Assembly (NCBI GenBank): GCA_963169745.1
Contig: CAUJCU010000002.1
Span: forward strand, 62,001-126,000
DNA: 64,000 nucleotides
Origin: Bacteroidota bacterium
GTDB taxonomy: Bacteria > Bacteroidota > Bacteroidia > UBA4408
Direction: 5' to 3'
Positions 38,222 through 47,431 of this stretch are shown here, piece after piece (within the stretch, counting starts at the first letter, position 1; each line of letters starts with the position of its first letter). Below the pieces are notes generated by a model. It searched no databases. It was not told where the DNA came from and saw only the letters and a program-made list of their open reading frames with translations. The translations under genes and the position numbers were made by a program.

Positions 38222-38413
38222 TTAACAAAAAAGATTGGAACGGTGTTTAAATATTATAAAATACATTTATAAGTGCCTATAAAGTTTTCAATTTTGAGTT
38301 ATAACTCATTTAAAGCAAATAATAATATTCTTATTGTCTTGGATTAAAAATAAAGATAAATGCCATTTATTCTCAAAAAAATTGCATATTTGCAACAGTA
38401 CAAAAACCGTATA

Positions 38414-39394
38414 ATGAAAGTAAAAGCTCTAGCTTTGGGAGTTATCATTCAATTGTTATGTTTAACTCAAATATATGCACAAGTTCTATTGAATGAAATT
38501 AAGGTAAATCCACCGGGGAATGATAACCCATTTGAGTTTATTGAACTGAAAGGAACTCCGGGCAGTACCATTAACAATGTATATTTGGTTATACTTGAAG
38601 GAGATAGCGGAAACACAGGAGTAGCTGACTTAGCTATAAAGTTGAATCAGATTACCTTTGGCAGTAATGGCCTTTACTTTATAGGGACTTCATTAGGCTA
38701 TACCATAAGTTTACCAACCCTGATGCTCGACACCTTGATTTTTGGTGTTCCGGGTGGTGTACTTGAAAACGGCAGCAGTACATTTATGCTTGTAAACAGC
38801 CCTTCCCCGATTATTTATGGTATTGATTATGATACAGATAATAATGGAGTTTTGGAACTTCCAGCAGGAGCCATTGTTTTAGACTCCTTTGGGTGGGTCT
38901 CAGGGAGTGCTTCCAACGCAATTCTATATTCACCTGCCGTATTAACTCAAAGCAATGGTACACCTGATGCTGCAGTACGTTTTTATGGAAATAATACTCC
39001 TATTTCAACCGCAGCATGGTATTGTGGTGATTTAACCGGAACAGGTTCCACCGGCACTTTTGACCCTTTGAGAGTAAGTTTTAACTTTCCTACTGGAGGT
39101 GCTCTTAGTCCCGGAGATCACAATCTGCCCAACACTTTAGCTATACCTGTAATTTCTTCAAATTTAAATATAACCGTATTCCCCAATCCTGCTTCAAATT
39201 CTATTCAATTAAGTGGTATTATCAAGCCCGGCACTTATCAAATATTTGACATAACAGGAAAGCATATTCAAAGTGGAACTTTTTCGACTCAACAGCTAGA
39301 AATAAATATTCAAGAATTAAACAATGGATTGTATGTTATCAAAATTATTCAGGATGCAAGCTTAGATTGTTTAAAGTTTGAAATTAGCAAATAG
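38414..39394 (+). CDS. T9SS cargo protein with lamin-tail-like domain and C-terminal sorting domain
   Basis: 326 residues from the ATG at 38414 (MKVKALALGVIIQLL, signal peptide ending IYAQ); a longer frame from 38360 adds an unlikely leader. The N-terminal part (about 22-200) starts VLLNEIKVNPPGNDNPFEFIELKGT, typical of lamin-tail-like domains of extracellular proteins. The last 75 residues form a type A sorting domain: VFPNPASNSIQLSG, YQIFDITGKHIQSG and LNNGLYVIKI. It should be exported across the outer membrane by the machinery including the gldKLMN products of this window, and anchored or released. A near-consensus element (CATATTTG, 38385-38392) lies 21 nt upstream. Confidence 0.92.
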   Translation: MKVKALALGVIIQLLCLTQIYAQVLLNEIKVNPPGNDNPFEFIELKGTPGSTINNVYLVILEGDSGNTGVADLAIKLNQITFGSNGLYFIGTSLGYTISLPTLMLDTLIFGVPGGVLENGSSTFMLVNSPSPIIYGIDYDTDNNGVLELPAGAIVLDSFGWVSGSASNAILYSPAVLTQSNGTPDAAVRFYGNNTPISTAAWYCGDLTGTGSTGTFDPLRVSFNFPTGGALSPGDHNLPNTLAIPVISSNLNITVFPNPASNSIQLSGIIKPGTYQIFDITGKHIQSGTFSTQQLEINIQELNNGLYVIKIIQDASLDCLKFEISK

Positions 39395-39419
39395 AGAAGA
39401 TAAAAGTTATTTAGATATT

Positions 39420-40064
39420 ATGACTCATAAAATAGGAAAGAGTAATTCTGTTTTTAATCAGTTTGTTTTAGAGATTAGAGACTCCAGCATACAAAAAGAT
39501 TCCATGCGTTTTCGTAGAAATATGGAGCGCATGGGTGAAATTATGGCTTATGAATTAAGCAAAACACTTGATTATACTACTCAATCAGTTATAACTCCCT
39601 TAGGTGAAACAGAAATTGGTGTGGTAAGTGATAAGCTTGTTTTGGCTACAATTCTTAGAGCAGGTTTACCTCTGCACCAAGGTGTGTTAAACTATTTTGA
39701 TCAAGCACAAAATGCTTTTGTTTCTGCCTACCGAAGACATCATAAAGATAACTCTTTTGAGATTGCTATAGAATACTTATCGTGTCCTGAATTAGATGAC
39801 AAAATACTTATACTTACCGACCCTATGTTAGCTACCGGCTCATCAATGGTTTTGGCTTATAAAAGTTTGCTTACTAAAGGTACTCCAAAGCACACCCATA
39901 TTGTAGCTGCTATAGCCAGTAAAGAAGGGCTTGATTATGTTGAAAAAAATATGCCAGAAAATACAACTATCTGGGTAGGAGCAGTTGATTCCGAATTAAC
40001 AGTACAATCGTATATCGTTCCCGGACTTGGCGATGCAGGTGATTTAGCATACGGAACAAAGTAG
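39420..40064 (+). CDS. upp: Uracil phosphoribosyltransferase
   Basis: 214 residues from the ATG at 39420 (MTHKIGKSN). A longer frame overlaps the end of the cargo gene. Family motifs: ATILRAGLPLHQG (about 75) and the PRPP loop DPMLATGSSM (about 133), with the uracil-binding end VPGLGDAGDLAYGT. It converts uracil and PRPP to UMP. It is followed after 5 bp by a membrane-protein gene and may form an operon with it and the TerB/DnaJ gene. Confidence 0.96.
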   Translation: MTHKIGKSNSVFNQFVLEIRDSSIQKDSMRFRRNMERMGEIMAYELSKTLDYTTQSVITPLGETEIGVVSDKLVLATILRAGLPLHQGVLNYFDQAQNAFVSAYRRHHKDNSFEIAIEYLSCPELDDKILILTDPMLATGSSMVLAYKSLLTKGTPKHTHIVAAIASKEGLDYVEKNMPENTTIWVGAVDSELTVQSYIVPGLGDAGDLAYGTK

Positions 40065-40069
40065 AGCAT

Positions 40070-40543
40070 ATGTGGGCAGTATTATTAAAAATTTTTGGTA
40101 TTTCTGTAGGGTGTTTTTTTAAGCCCGTTATAGCAATTCCTGCTGCCGCTGCAGCAGGAGCTGAATTTTATCAAACCTTTATAGGTGGTGTATTAGGCGG
40201 GTGTTCGGGAATTATTACTTTTTTTTATGGTTTGGATTTTTTAATAGAAACCTACCGAAAGTATTTTCAAATAAAAAATAAAAAGAATGCTTTGATTCAT
40301 TCGGAAAGCAAAAAGAAGCCTATTTTCACAAGAAGAAACAGAATGATTGTAAATATGATGCAAAGGTATGGACTTAACGGCATTACCTTAATTATACCAC
40401 TACTATCTATTCCTCTAGGTGCTTTTGTTGCCGAACGAATTAATGACAAGTTTATTCAAAATCGAAAAAAAGTACTTATATATTTGTGCTCTTCAATGGT
40501 AATCTGGAGTTTTATTTTATCCTTTGTTTCACAGTGGCTTTAA
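40070..40543 (+). CDS. Membrane protein of unknown function
   Basis: 157 residues with about four hydrophobic segments: about 2-28 (with AAAAAGA), 37-55, 100-118 and 137-155. A basic stretch (KIKNKKN...KKKPIFTRRNRM) in the middle is presumably cytoplasmic. I do not recognise a family. It stands 5 bp after upp and 58 bp before the TerB/DnaJ gene. Confidence 0.7.
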   Translation: MWAVLLKIFGISVGCFFKPVIAIPAAAAAGAEFYQTFIGGVLGGCSGIITFFYGLDFLIETYRKYFQIKNKKNALIHSESKKKPIFTRRNRMIVNMMQRYGLNGITLIIPLLSIPLGAFVAERINDKFIQNRKKVLIYLCSSMVIWSFILSFVSQWL

Positions 40544-40601
40544 TACTAATGATTTTTGAAAAGAATTAGTTCATTTGCTAGCACACCTAAAATATCATAT
40601 T

Positions 40602-41327
40602 ATGTCTAAATTTGGAAAATGGCTTGGTGGCGGGTTAGGCTGGGCCTTGGGTGGACCTATCGGAGCTTTAATTGGTTTTGCTTTAGGCGCAGTACTAGAT
40701 GACACCGGAACCGCAGTAAAAATCACGAATACTAAACAACCTACGCGACATGGTGATTTTAGTGCCAGTTTAATAATTCTAATAGCTGCCGTAATGAAAG
40801 CCGATGGCCGTATTATGAAAGCTGAGTTGGATTATGTAAAACAGTTTTTTGTACGGCAATTTGGTGTTGAAGCAACCAAAGAACAATTACTCATTTTAAA
40901 GGAAATTTTAGGTCGCGAAATTCCGGTTCATGATGTATGTATGCAGATAAGGCAAAATATGGAGTATGCTTCCAGGGTACAACTTATTCACTTTTTATTT
41001 GGAGTAAGTACAGCCGATGGGAAAATAAACCCCTCAGAGTTTTTGGTAATTGAACAAATAGCCCATTTGCTAAACTTATCATCAGCCGATTTTTCTAGTG
41101 TAAAGGCCATGTTTTATAACGATACAGACAGTGATTATAAAATTCTTGAAATTGACGCAAAGGCAAGCGATGAAGAGGTCAAGAAAGCTTATAAAAAAAT
41201 GGCTGTTAAATTTCATCCGGACAAGGTTAGCCATTTAGGAGAAACCTATCAACAAAATGCCAAAGAGAAGTTTCAGAAAATACAACAAGCCTACGAAAAT
41301 ATACGAAAACAACGAAACCTAAAATAA
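40602..41327 (+). CDS. TerB/DnaJ-domain protein (DjlA-like)
   Basis: 241 residues from the ATG at 40602 (MSKFGKWLGGGLGWALGG). A glycine-rich N-terminal segment is a probable membrane anchor (about 5-33). A TerB-like helical domain (about 50-170; LIILIAAVMKADGRIMKAEL, FGVSTADGKINPSE) precedes a J-domain (about 180-241), DYKILEIDAKASDEEVKKAYKKMA, with HPD in KFHPDKV. It probably stimulates DnaK at the membrane. The name djlA is avoided because residue similarity beyond architecture is not assessed. Confidence 0.88.
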   Translation: MSKFGKWLGGGLGWALGGPIGALIGFALGAVLDDTGTAVKITNTKQPTRHGDFSASLIILIAAVMKADGRIMKAELDYVKQFFVRQFGVEATKEQLLILKEILGREIPVHDVCMQIRQNMEYASRVQLIHFLFGVSTADGKINPSEFLVIEQIAHLLNLSSADFSSVKAMFYNDTDSDYKILEIDAKASDEEVKKAYKKMAVKFHPDKVSHLGETYQQNAKEKFQKIQQAYENIRKQRNLK

Positions 41328-41353
41328 GGAGAACATGTTGTGAAAAAATCTTT

Positions 41354-41384
41354 TTTGTTTAATTCAGTTAATAATTTATTTTTG
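41354..41384 (+). promoter_or_regulatory. Consensus promoter of the 55-codon gene
   Basis: TTTG (41354-41357), 19 bp, TATTTTTG (41377-41384): both boxes and the spacing are ideal. The ATG follows 32 nt downstream. Confidence 0.75.
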
Positions 41385-41416
41385 TCATCAATTAATATCG
41401 AATATTACAAGAAGTT

Positions 41417-41584
41417 ATGACAAAGTTTTGGTACGCTACAGGTGATTTTTTTGAAGGAATATTTCCGGCTTTAACCGCTATGGGAAGAACTGTAAACGGC
41501 ATTTTTATGGCAGCCATTTTTATAGGTGCTATGATATGGATATTTGGAGGCACAAAATACAAAGAGCCTTCAAAGAAATCTTAA
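41417..41584 (+). CDS. Small single-span membrane protein
   Basis: 55 residues from ATG 41417 to TAA 41582-41584. MTKFWYATGDFFEGIF is followed by a hydrophobic segment (about 28-44; GIFMAAIFIGAMIWIFG) and the polar tail GTKYKEPSKKS. A near-perfect promoter lies upstream, so it is probably real despite the size. The stop overlaps the purD stop codon on the other strand (41581-41583). I do not recognise a family. A subunit-like or quality-control peptide is one guess; nothing proves it. Confidence 0.65.
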   Translation: MTKFWYATGDFFEGIFPALTAMGRTVNGIFMAAIFIGAMIWIFGGTKYKEPSKKS

Positions 41585-42867
41585 TTCAGATATTTCAAAA
41601 GGTCTTTACCTAGGTCAGTTCTTTGATATTTATCAGAGAATATTATTTTTTCTGTAGTTTTATAGCTTTCCTGAAATGCTTGGATTAGGTTTTCTTCTAA
41701 CGAAGTAACCGCTATTACCCGCCCTCCGTTTGTAACGACTTTACCTTTTTCTGTTTGGGTGCCTGCGTGAAATACTAAACTGTTGTGCGGTTCCTCCAGT
41801 CCGGTAATTTCATACCCTTTTTTGTAAGCCTCAGGATAGCCTCCTGAAACCATAACTACAGTAGCTGCTGTTCTGCTATCTGTTTCAATTTGCACCTCGT
41901 TTAATTTCCCTTGAGCCGTTTTTATTAGTATTTCCAACAAATCTGTTTTAATTCTAGGAAGTACAGCTTCTGTTTCCGGATCACCCATACGGCAATTGTA
42001 TTCAATTACGAAAGGGTTTCCGTTTACATTCATTAACCCAATAAAAATAAAACCCACGTAAGGTATTTGCTCTTTCTTTAAACCTTCAATGGTAGGCATA
42101 GCAATTTGGGTTTCAAATTTTTGCATAAACTCAGGAGTTGCAAATGGAACAGGAGACACAGCTCCCATACCCCCGGTGTTTAAACCGGTATCGCCATTAC
42201 CAATACGTTTGTAATCTTTCGCTTCGGGCAGTGTAATATAATGCTTACCATCGGTTAGTATAAAAGTAGATAACTCAATACCATTTAAATATTCTTCGAT
42301 AACCACCTTAGCTGAAGCATTGCCAAACTTTAAGTTTTGAAGCATTTCGGTAAGTTCTTGAATTGCCTGATCAATTTCATTGCAAATTATTACTCCTTTT
42401 CCGGCTGCTAAGCCATCAGCTTTAAGCACATACGGAGGATGAAGAGAATTCAAAAATGCTATTCCTTGTTGCAATTGCTCGGCATTAAAAGTTCTATATT
42501 TTGCTGTTGGAATTTGATGACGCATCATAAACTGTTTTGAGAAATCTTTACTTCCCTCCAATTGAGCTCCCCATTTTCCGGGACCAATGATAGCAACTTC
42601 TGCAAGAGCATGGTCTTCTTTTAAGAAATCAACTATTCCATTTACCAAAGGATCTTCTGGCCCAACAATTAACAACTTTATTTGGTATTCAAGTATGGCT
42701 TTTTTAATTGCATTAAAATCATTTACAGCAATATTAAGATTTGTGCCACATTGTGCTGTACCAGGATTACCCGGAGCAATGTAAAGTTTACTTAAAAGTT
42801 TGCTTTTAGAAATTTGGGAGGCAAAAGCATGTTCTCTTCCTCCAGCGCCAATAATGAGTATATTCAT
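41581..42867 (-). CDS. purD: Phosphoribosylamine-glycine ligase
   Basis: 428 residues, full length, of ATP-grasp type. MNILIIGAGGREHAFA begins the N-terminal domain, PPYVLKADGLAAGKGVII holds the ATP-binding Lys, GDTGLNTGGMGAVSP the substrate loop, and NCRMGDPETEAVL the metal-binding Asp/Glu. It makes GAR in purine synthesis, the substrate of purN found elsewhere in this window. It is convergent with the 55-codon gene and divergent from pdhA. Confidence 0.97.
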   Translation of the reverse strand: MNILIIGAGGREHAFASQISKSKLLSKLYIAPGNPGTAQCGTNLNIAVNDFNAIKKAILEYQIKLLIVGPEDPLVNGIVDFLKEDHALAEVAIIGPGKWGAQLEGSKDFSKQFMMRHQIPTAKYRTFNAEQLQQGIAFLNSLHPPYVLKADGLAAGKGVIICNEIDQAIQELTEMLQNLKFGNASAKVVIEEYLNGIELSTFILTDGKHYITLPEAKDYKRIGNGDTGLNTGGMGAVSPVPFATPEFMQKFETQIAMPTIEGLKKEQIPYVGFIFIGLMNVNGNPFVIEYNCRMGDPETEAVLPRIKTDLLEILIKTAQGKLNEVQIETDSRTAATVVMVSGGYPEAYKKGYEITGLEEPHNSLVFHAGTQTEKGKVVTNGGRVIAVTSLEENLIQAFQESYKTTEKIIFSDKYQRTDLGKDLLKYLN

Positions 42868-42886
42868 AAATTATGTACAAGGTCCA

Positions 42887-42894
42887 CAAATTTA
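42887..42894 (-). promoter_or_regulatory. purD promoter -7 element
   Basis: TAAATTTG on the minus strand, 19 nt before the purD ATG. No clear upstream box. Confidence 0.55.
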
Positions 42895-42919
42895 ATAAGT
42901 AAGTTCCATAAAATTATTA

Positions 42920-42948
42920 TTGTTTAACCAATGTTTATGTTATTTTTG
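42920..42948 (+). promoter_or_regulatory. pdhA promoter
   Basis: TTG (42920-42922), 18 bp, TATTTTTG (42941-42948), 44 nt before the pdhA ATG. Confidence 0.7.
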
Positions 42949-42992
42949 CCCACTATAATTTTAGCTGCTTTGACAGTGAATAGATTGAAACA

Positions 42993-43994
42993 ATGAAAAA
43001 AATGAAATTTACTAAAGAAACTTATCTGAAATGGTATAATGACATGTTGCTTATGCGTAGATTTGAGGAGAAAGCCGGTCAACTTTATATACAACAGAAA
43101 ATAAGAGGTTTTTGCCATTTGTATAATGGACAAGAGGCATTAGTGGCAGGAGCTGTGAGTGCTATTTCACCAGATGATAATATGGTTACAGCATATCGCG
43201 ATCATGCTCATCCTTTAGGGCGAGGCATGCACCCTAAATTTATTATGGCTGAACTTTATGGTAAAGTTACTGGCTGCTCTAAAGGTAAAGGAGGATCTAT
43301 GCACTTATTCGGTAAAGAATATAATTTTTTTGGAGGGCATGGTATTGTGGGAGGACAAATACCTTTAGGAGCCGGTATAGCCTTTGCCGAAAAGTATAAG
43401 GGAACGAGTCATGTTACCCTTTGTTATATGGGCGATGGTGCTGTACGGCAAGGAGCTTTGCACGAAGCTTTTAATATGAGTATGCTATGGAAACTACCCG
43501 TAATTTTTATTATTGAAAATAATAATTATGCCATGGGAACTTCTGTAGAGCGAACCACTAATGTTCACGATTTATATAAAATTGGCTGCTCTTATGAAAT
43601 GCCTTCAAAACAAGTAGATGGTATGAACTGCGAAACAGTTCATGAGGCAATATTCGAAGCTGCTACACACTGTCGTGAAGGGAAGGGGCCTGTATTGCTC
43701 GAAATGAAAACCTATCGCTATCGTGGTCATTCTATGAGTGATCCGGCAAAATACCGTACTAAAGAAGAGCTTGAAGAGTACAAAGCCAAGGATCCCATTG
43801 AAACTGTTTTGTCAGTATTGAGAAAAAACAAATGGATAAGCGAAAAGGACATAGATGCCTCAGAGGAAAGAGTAAAAGCCTTGGTAGATGAGTCTGTTGA
43901 GTTTGCAGAAAACTCACCATTTCCAGATGTTCATGAGTTGTATGAAGATGTTTATGTGCAGGAAGATTATCCATTCATTATGGATGGTTTTTAA
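42993..43994 (+). CDS. pdhA: Pyruvate dehydrogenase E1 component, alpha subunit
   Basis: 333 residues. TPP-dependent E1 alpha: MLLMRRFEEKAGQLY at the N-terminus, FGGHGIVGGQIPLGAG, and the TPP/Mg motif GDGAVRQG (about 148) ending in ENNNYAMG (about 178). The phosphorylation-type loop YRYRGHSMSDPAKYRT is present. It should pair with an E1 beta chain that is not in this window. The E2 gene follows after 36 bp. Confidence 0.95.
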   Translation: MKKMKFTKETYLKWYNDMLLMRRFEEKAGQLYIQQKIRGFCHLYNGQEALVAGAVSAISPDDNMVTAYRDHAHPLGRGMHPKFIMAELYGKVTGCSKGKGGSMHLFGKEYNFFGGHGIVGGQIPLGAGIAFAEKYKGTSHVTLCYMGDGAVRQGALHEAFNMSMLWKLPVIFIIENNNYAMGTSVERTTNVHDLYKIGCSYEMPSKQVDGMNCETVHEAIFEAATHCREGKGPVLLEMKTYRYRGHSMSDPAKYRTKEELEEYKAKDPIETVLSVLRKNKWISEKDIDASEERVKALVDESVEFAENSPFPDVHELYEDVYVQEDYPFIMDGF

Positions 43995-44030
43995 AGTTAG
44001 TTACTATAAAGACAATAATATAAAGAAGCT

Positions 44031-45248
44031 ATGGCAGAAGTTGTAAAAATGCCTAAATTAAGCGATACCATGACAGAAGGTGTGGTATCTAAGTGGCATA
44101 AGAAAGTTGGAGATAAAGTAAAATCTGGTGAAATATTAGCCGAGATTGATACAGATAAAGCCACTATGGACTTTGAATCATTTTATGATGGTACATTGTT
44201 ATATATTGGTGTTGAACAAGGTAAAGGAGCGCCCATCAATGCTATTCTTGCAATAATCGGAACAAGCGGAGAAGACATTTCTGCATTGATGCAAAATGAA
44301 GAAAGCGCTTCCAGCTCTCCAATACACGACCGTGCAGGTGATATAAGTGTTGTTGCTGCAAACAATCCAAATACCGTTAATTCTAGTGCTGAAACAAGTG
44401 ATCGTATAAAAGTATCTCCACTGGCAAAAAAAATAGCACAAGAAAAGGGAATTAACTTATCTGCTATAAAAGGAAGTGGTGATGACGGAAGAATAATAAA
44501 AAGAGATGTAGAGAACTACTCATTGGCCACTTTACCAATTAAAACCACCTCTTTGGTTTCAGCTTATGAAAGTTTTACTGAAGAACCGGTATCTCAAATG
44601 CGCAAAACAATAGCACGAAGATTAGCAGAAAGTAAATTTTCTGCACCCCACTTCTATTTAAAAATGGAGGTTGAAATGAGTAAAGCCATTGAAGCCAGGA
44701 AAGCGATAAATGAAGTTTCATCTATTAAAGTTTCCTTCAACGATATGGTAATAAAGGCTGTATCTGTTGCTCTTCGCAGTAATCCTAAAGTAAACTCCTC
44801 ATGGTTGGGAGATAAAATACGATACAATCAACATATTAATATTGGAGTTGCCATGGCTGTTGATGATGGGCTTTTAGTTCCAGTAGTTCGTTTTGCCGAT
44901 AACAAATCGTTGAGCCAAATTGCCACCGAAGTTAAAGCCTACAGCCAAAAGGCTAAAGACAAAAAGTTACAACCTACAGACTGGGAAGGAAATACCTTTA
45001 CTATTAGCAACTTGGGTATGTTTGGCATTGATGAGTTTACCGCAATAATAAACCCTCCGGATTCCTGTATTTTAGCAGTTGGAGGGATAAAAGAAACTGC
45101 ATTGATTAGAAACGGTCAAGTGGTGCCGGGTAATATAATGAAACTTACCCTTTCGTGCGATCACCGAGTAGTTGATGGCGCTACGGGTGCAGCATTTTTG
45201 CAAACATTGAAAAATTTGCTTGAGGCTCCGGTTACCATGCTGGTATAA
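44031..45248 (+). CDS. pdhC: Pyruvate dehydrogenase E2 component (dihydrolipoyl acetyltransferase)
   Basis: 405 residues in three parts. A single lipoyl domain (1-80) has the lipoylated Lys43 in DTDKATMDFES. A peripheral subunit-binding domain (about 122-158) reads KVSPLAKKIAQEKGI and GSGDDGRIIKRDVE. The acetyltransferase core (about 185-405) has the active His378 in DHRVVDGATGA. It forms the core of the complex and passes acetyl groups to CoA. A gap of 36 bp after pdhA indicates co-transcription. The E3 gene is not here. Confidence 0.95.
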   Translation: MAEVVKMPKLSDTMTEGVVSKWHKKVGDKVKSGEILAEIDTDKATMDFESFYDGTLLYIGVEQGKGAPINAILAIIGTSGEDISALMQNEESASSSPIHDRAGDISVVAANNPNTVNSSAETSDRIKVSPLAKKIAQEKGINLSAIKGSGDDGRIIKRDVENYSLATLPIKTTSLVSAYESFTEEPVSQMRKTIARRLAESKFSAPHFYLKMEVEMSKAIEARKAINEVSSIKVSFNDMVIKAVSVALRSNPKVNSSWLGDKIRYNQHINIGVAMAVDDGLLVPVVRFADNKSLSQIATEVKAYSQKAKDKKLQPTDWEGNTFTISNLGMFGIDEFTAIINPPDSCILAVGGIKETALIRNGQVVPGNIMKLTLSCDHRVVDGATGAAFLQTLKNLLEAPVTMLV

Positions 45249-45290
45249 TATTTGAGTTAACTATCATCAGAATCTAAAAAACAGAAAATT

Positions 45291-45953
45291 ATGTATGCCA
45301 GAGAGTTGATAACTGATGAAATTCCGCCATTAAAAACAAGTGACACCGGCAAACGTGCATTGGAATGGATGGAAGAGTTTAGAGTATCTCATTTACCCAT
45401 TGTCAATAATGTTGATTTTTTAGGTCTTATAAGTGAAAACGATATCCTTGATTTTAATTCAGCCGATGAGCCTATAGGGGGTCACCAACTTAATCTAAAT
45501 AAAGCTTTTGTTTATGATTACCAACACACATATGATGTGTTGAAAGTGATGGCCTCATTAAAACTTACCCTTATCCCTGTTTTAAATAATAAAGAGCAAT
45601 ACCAAGGGCTCATTCATTTAAGCTCCTTATTGCAACATTTTGCCGAAATGGCAAGTATTAAAGAAAGTGGTGGTTTGCTTGTACTGGAATTAAATCAGCA
45701 TGATTACAGTTTATCTGAAATGGCACGAATTGTTGAATCTAACGATGCACGCATCTTAAGCTTATACATCTCTTCTCAAACAGATTCAATCAAACTTGAA
45801 GTTACTTTAAAAATAAATCGTACGGACCTTTCGGCAATTATACAAACTTTTACCCGATACAATTACACAATCAAGGCCTCATTCCATCAAAGTGAATATG
45901 TTGACGATTTAAAAGACCGCTTTGATTCGTTCATCAATTATTTGAACATATAG
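45291..45953 (+). CDS. CBS-domain protein
   Basis: 220 residues. Two CBS modules occupy about 1-60 (REL-x-x-DEIPPLKTSDTG...HLPIVNNVDFLGLISENDIL) and 75-130 (HTYDVLKVMASLKLTLIPVLN...YQGLIHLSSLL). The C-terminal 80 residues look ACT-like (GGLLVLELNQHDYSLSEMARIVESND). CBS pairs sense adenine nucleotides. It lies 42 bp after the E2 gene and 48 bp before an Omp85-like gene, so it may be co-transcribed, but no functional link is evident. Confidence 0.85.
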   Translation: MYARELITDEIPPLKTSDTGKRALEWMEEFRVSHLPIVNNVDFLGLISENDILDFNSADEPIGGHQLNLNKAFVYDYQHTYDVLKVMASLKLTLIPVLNNKEQYQGLIHLSSLLQHFAEMASIKESGGLLVLELNQHDYSLSEMARIVESNDARILSLYISSQTDSIKLEVTLKINRTDLSAIIQTFTRYNYTIKASFHQSEYVDDLKDRFDSFINYLNI

Positions 45954-46001
45954 TTTGAGAAACATCGTTGATTTGTTTATTTTTAGGTTACTTTGCCTTT
46001 A

Positions 46002-47420
46002 ATGAGCTTATTTCAAAAATATTTCTTGCTTCTTTTTGCTTTACTAGGAATATGTTTTGCACTAAAAGCAAACAATAAAACAAATGACACCTTAGCCACA
46101 AAGTACAGTGTCGAGCAAATTATTATTATTGGTAATAAAGTTACAAAACGATCGGTAATTTTACGTGAATTAACCTTTAAAGAATGTGAACTTACCGACA
46201 CCCTATCTTTAAAAAGTAGGATTAAACAATCGGAACTTAATTTAATGAATACCGGTTTATTTAATTTTTCTTCAATATATTATGTAATGGATCAGGAACA
46301 AATTCTTGTTTACATTATGCTTACAGAAAGATGGTATATATGGCCTGTTCCCATATTGGAAATACCTGATCGTAACCCCAATATTTGGCTGCAAAAAAAA
46401 GATATTGGTCGTTTAAACTATGGTGTTTTTGTTGACTGGAAGAACTTTAGAGGTCGAAAAGAAACGGTACAATTGCTCCTTCGTTTTGGGTATGCAGAGC
46501 GCTATGGACTAGCATATAATATTCCTAATATCGGGAAAAAACAACGAAGCGGAATTGCTCTTAGCTATATATACTCCCGTAATCATGAAATAGGATACAA
46601 AAGTATAAATAACGTATTGCTTTTTTATAAAGACGAAAATCAATATTCTAGACAAGAACAATCGGCTCGTTTGCGTTATACCTACCGTAAAGGTATTTTT
46701 AACTCGCACTCGATTGAGCTTCGTTATAATCAGGTATGGGTTAGTGATACCATTGTGCGTTTGGCTCCCCAATACACCTTTAACGGGAAAAATAATTTAG
46801 AGTATTTTTCACTGAATTATTTTTTTGCAAAAGACCACCGAGATTATAAGCCTTACCCATTAAAGGGTTGGATTTATACTATAGATATTACCCAAAGTGG
46901 GTTTTCGTTACTTAAAGATGAAGATTTGAATTTATTTAAAGTAGAAAGTGGTTTCAGGCTCTTTAATCATTTAGGCAAACGCTGGTATAGTGGCTATGGG
47001 CTTAACGGAAAATGGAGTAGCACTTCGGCTCAACCTTACTACCTTCAACGCGGTTTAGGATATAGCCTGGATTACATTAGAGGGTATGAATATTACGTTA
47101 TGGATGGTTCTGATTTTTTGCTCTTTAAGAGCAATATTAAATACCAGCTTTTAAAACCAAATGCTATTGATTTTAATTATTTTAAAAACGATCGTTTTGA
47201 TAAAATTCATTATGCACTTTATACGACTGCTTTTTTTGATGCAGGTTATGTAAAAGATAAATTATATTTTACTGAAAACGCAATGAATAATCAATGGCAA
47301 TACAGCTATGGTTTAGGCTTGGACATTGTAACTTATTATGATATGATTTTTAGGGTAGAAGTAGCTCGAAATAAATTAAAGCAATTAGGATTGTTTTTCC
47401 ATTTTTATGCCCCAATTTAA
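46002..47420 (+). CDS. Omp85/BamA-like outer-membrane protein
   Basis: 472 residues from the ATG at 46002 (MSLFQKYFLLLFALLG); a TTG at 45993 is less likely. A signal peptide is followed by one POTRA-like domain (about 30-110; YSVEQIIIIGNKVTKRSVILREL) and a C-terminal beta-barrel rich in aromatic residues (RSGIALSYIYS, SIELRYNQVW, YSYGLGLDIVTYYDMIFRVEV), ending in Y/F-rich strands. Shorter than BamA (about 800), so probably a TamA-like or accessory member. A near-consensus element (TTACTTTG, 45988-45995) lies 6 nt upstream, so it may have its own promoter. Confidence 0.85.
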   Translation: MSLFQKYFLLLFALLGICFALKANNKTNDTLATKYSVEQIIIIGNKVTKRSVILRELTFKECELTDTLSLKSRIKQSELNLMNTGLFNFSSIYYVMDQEQILVYIMLTERWYIWPVPILEIPDRNPNIWLQKKDIGRLNYGVFVDWKNFRGRKETVQLLLRFGYAERYGLAYNIPNIGKKQRSGIALSYIYSRNHEIGYKSINNVLLFYKDENQYSRQEQSARLRYTYRKGIFNSHSIELRYNQVWVSDTIVRLAPQYTFNGKNNLEYFSLNYFFAKDHRDYKPYPLKGWIYTIDITQSGFSLLKDEDLNLFKVESGFRLFNHLGKRWYSGYGLNGKWSSTSAQPYYLQRGLGYSLDYIRGYEYYVMDGSDFLLFKSNIKYQLLKPNAIDFNYFKNDRFDKIHYALYTTAFFDAGYVKDKLYFTENAMNNQWQYSYGLGLDIVTYYDMIFRVEVARNKLKQLGLFFHFYAPI

Positions 47421-47431
47421 GTATATTATGC

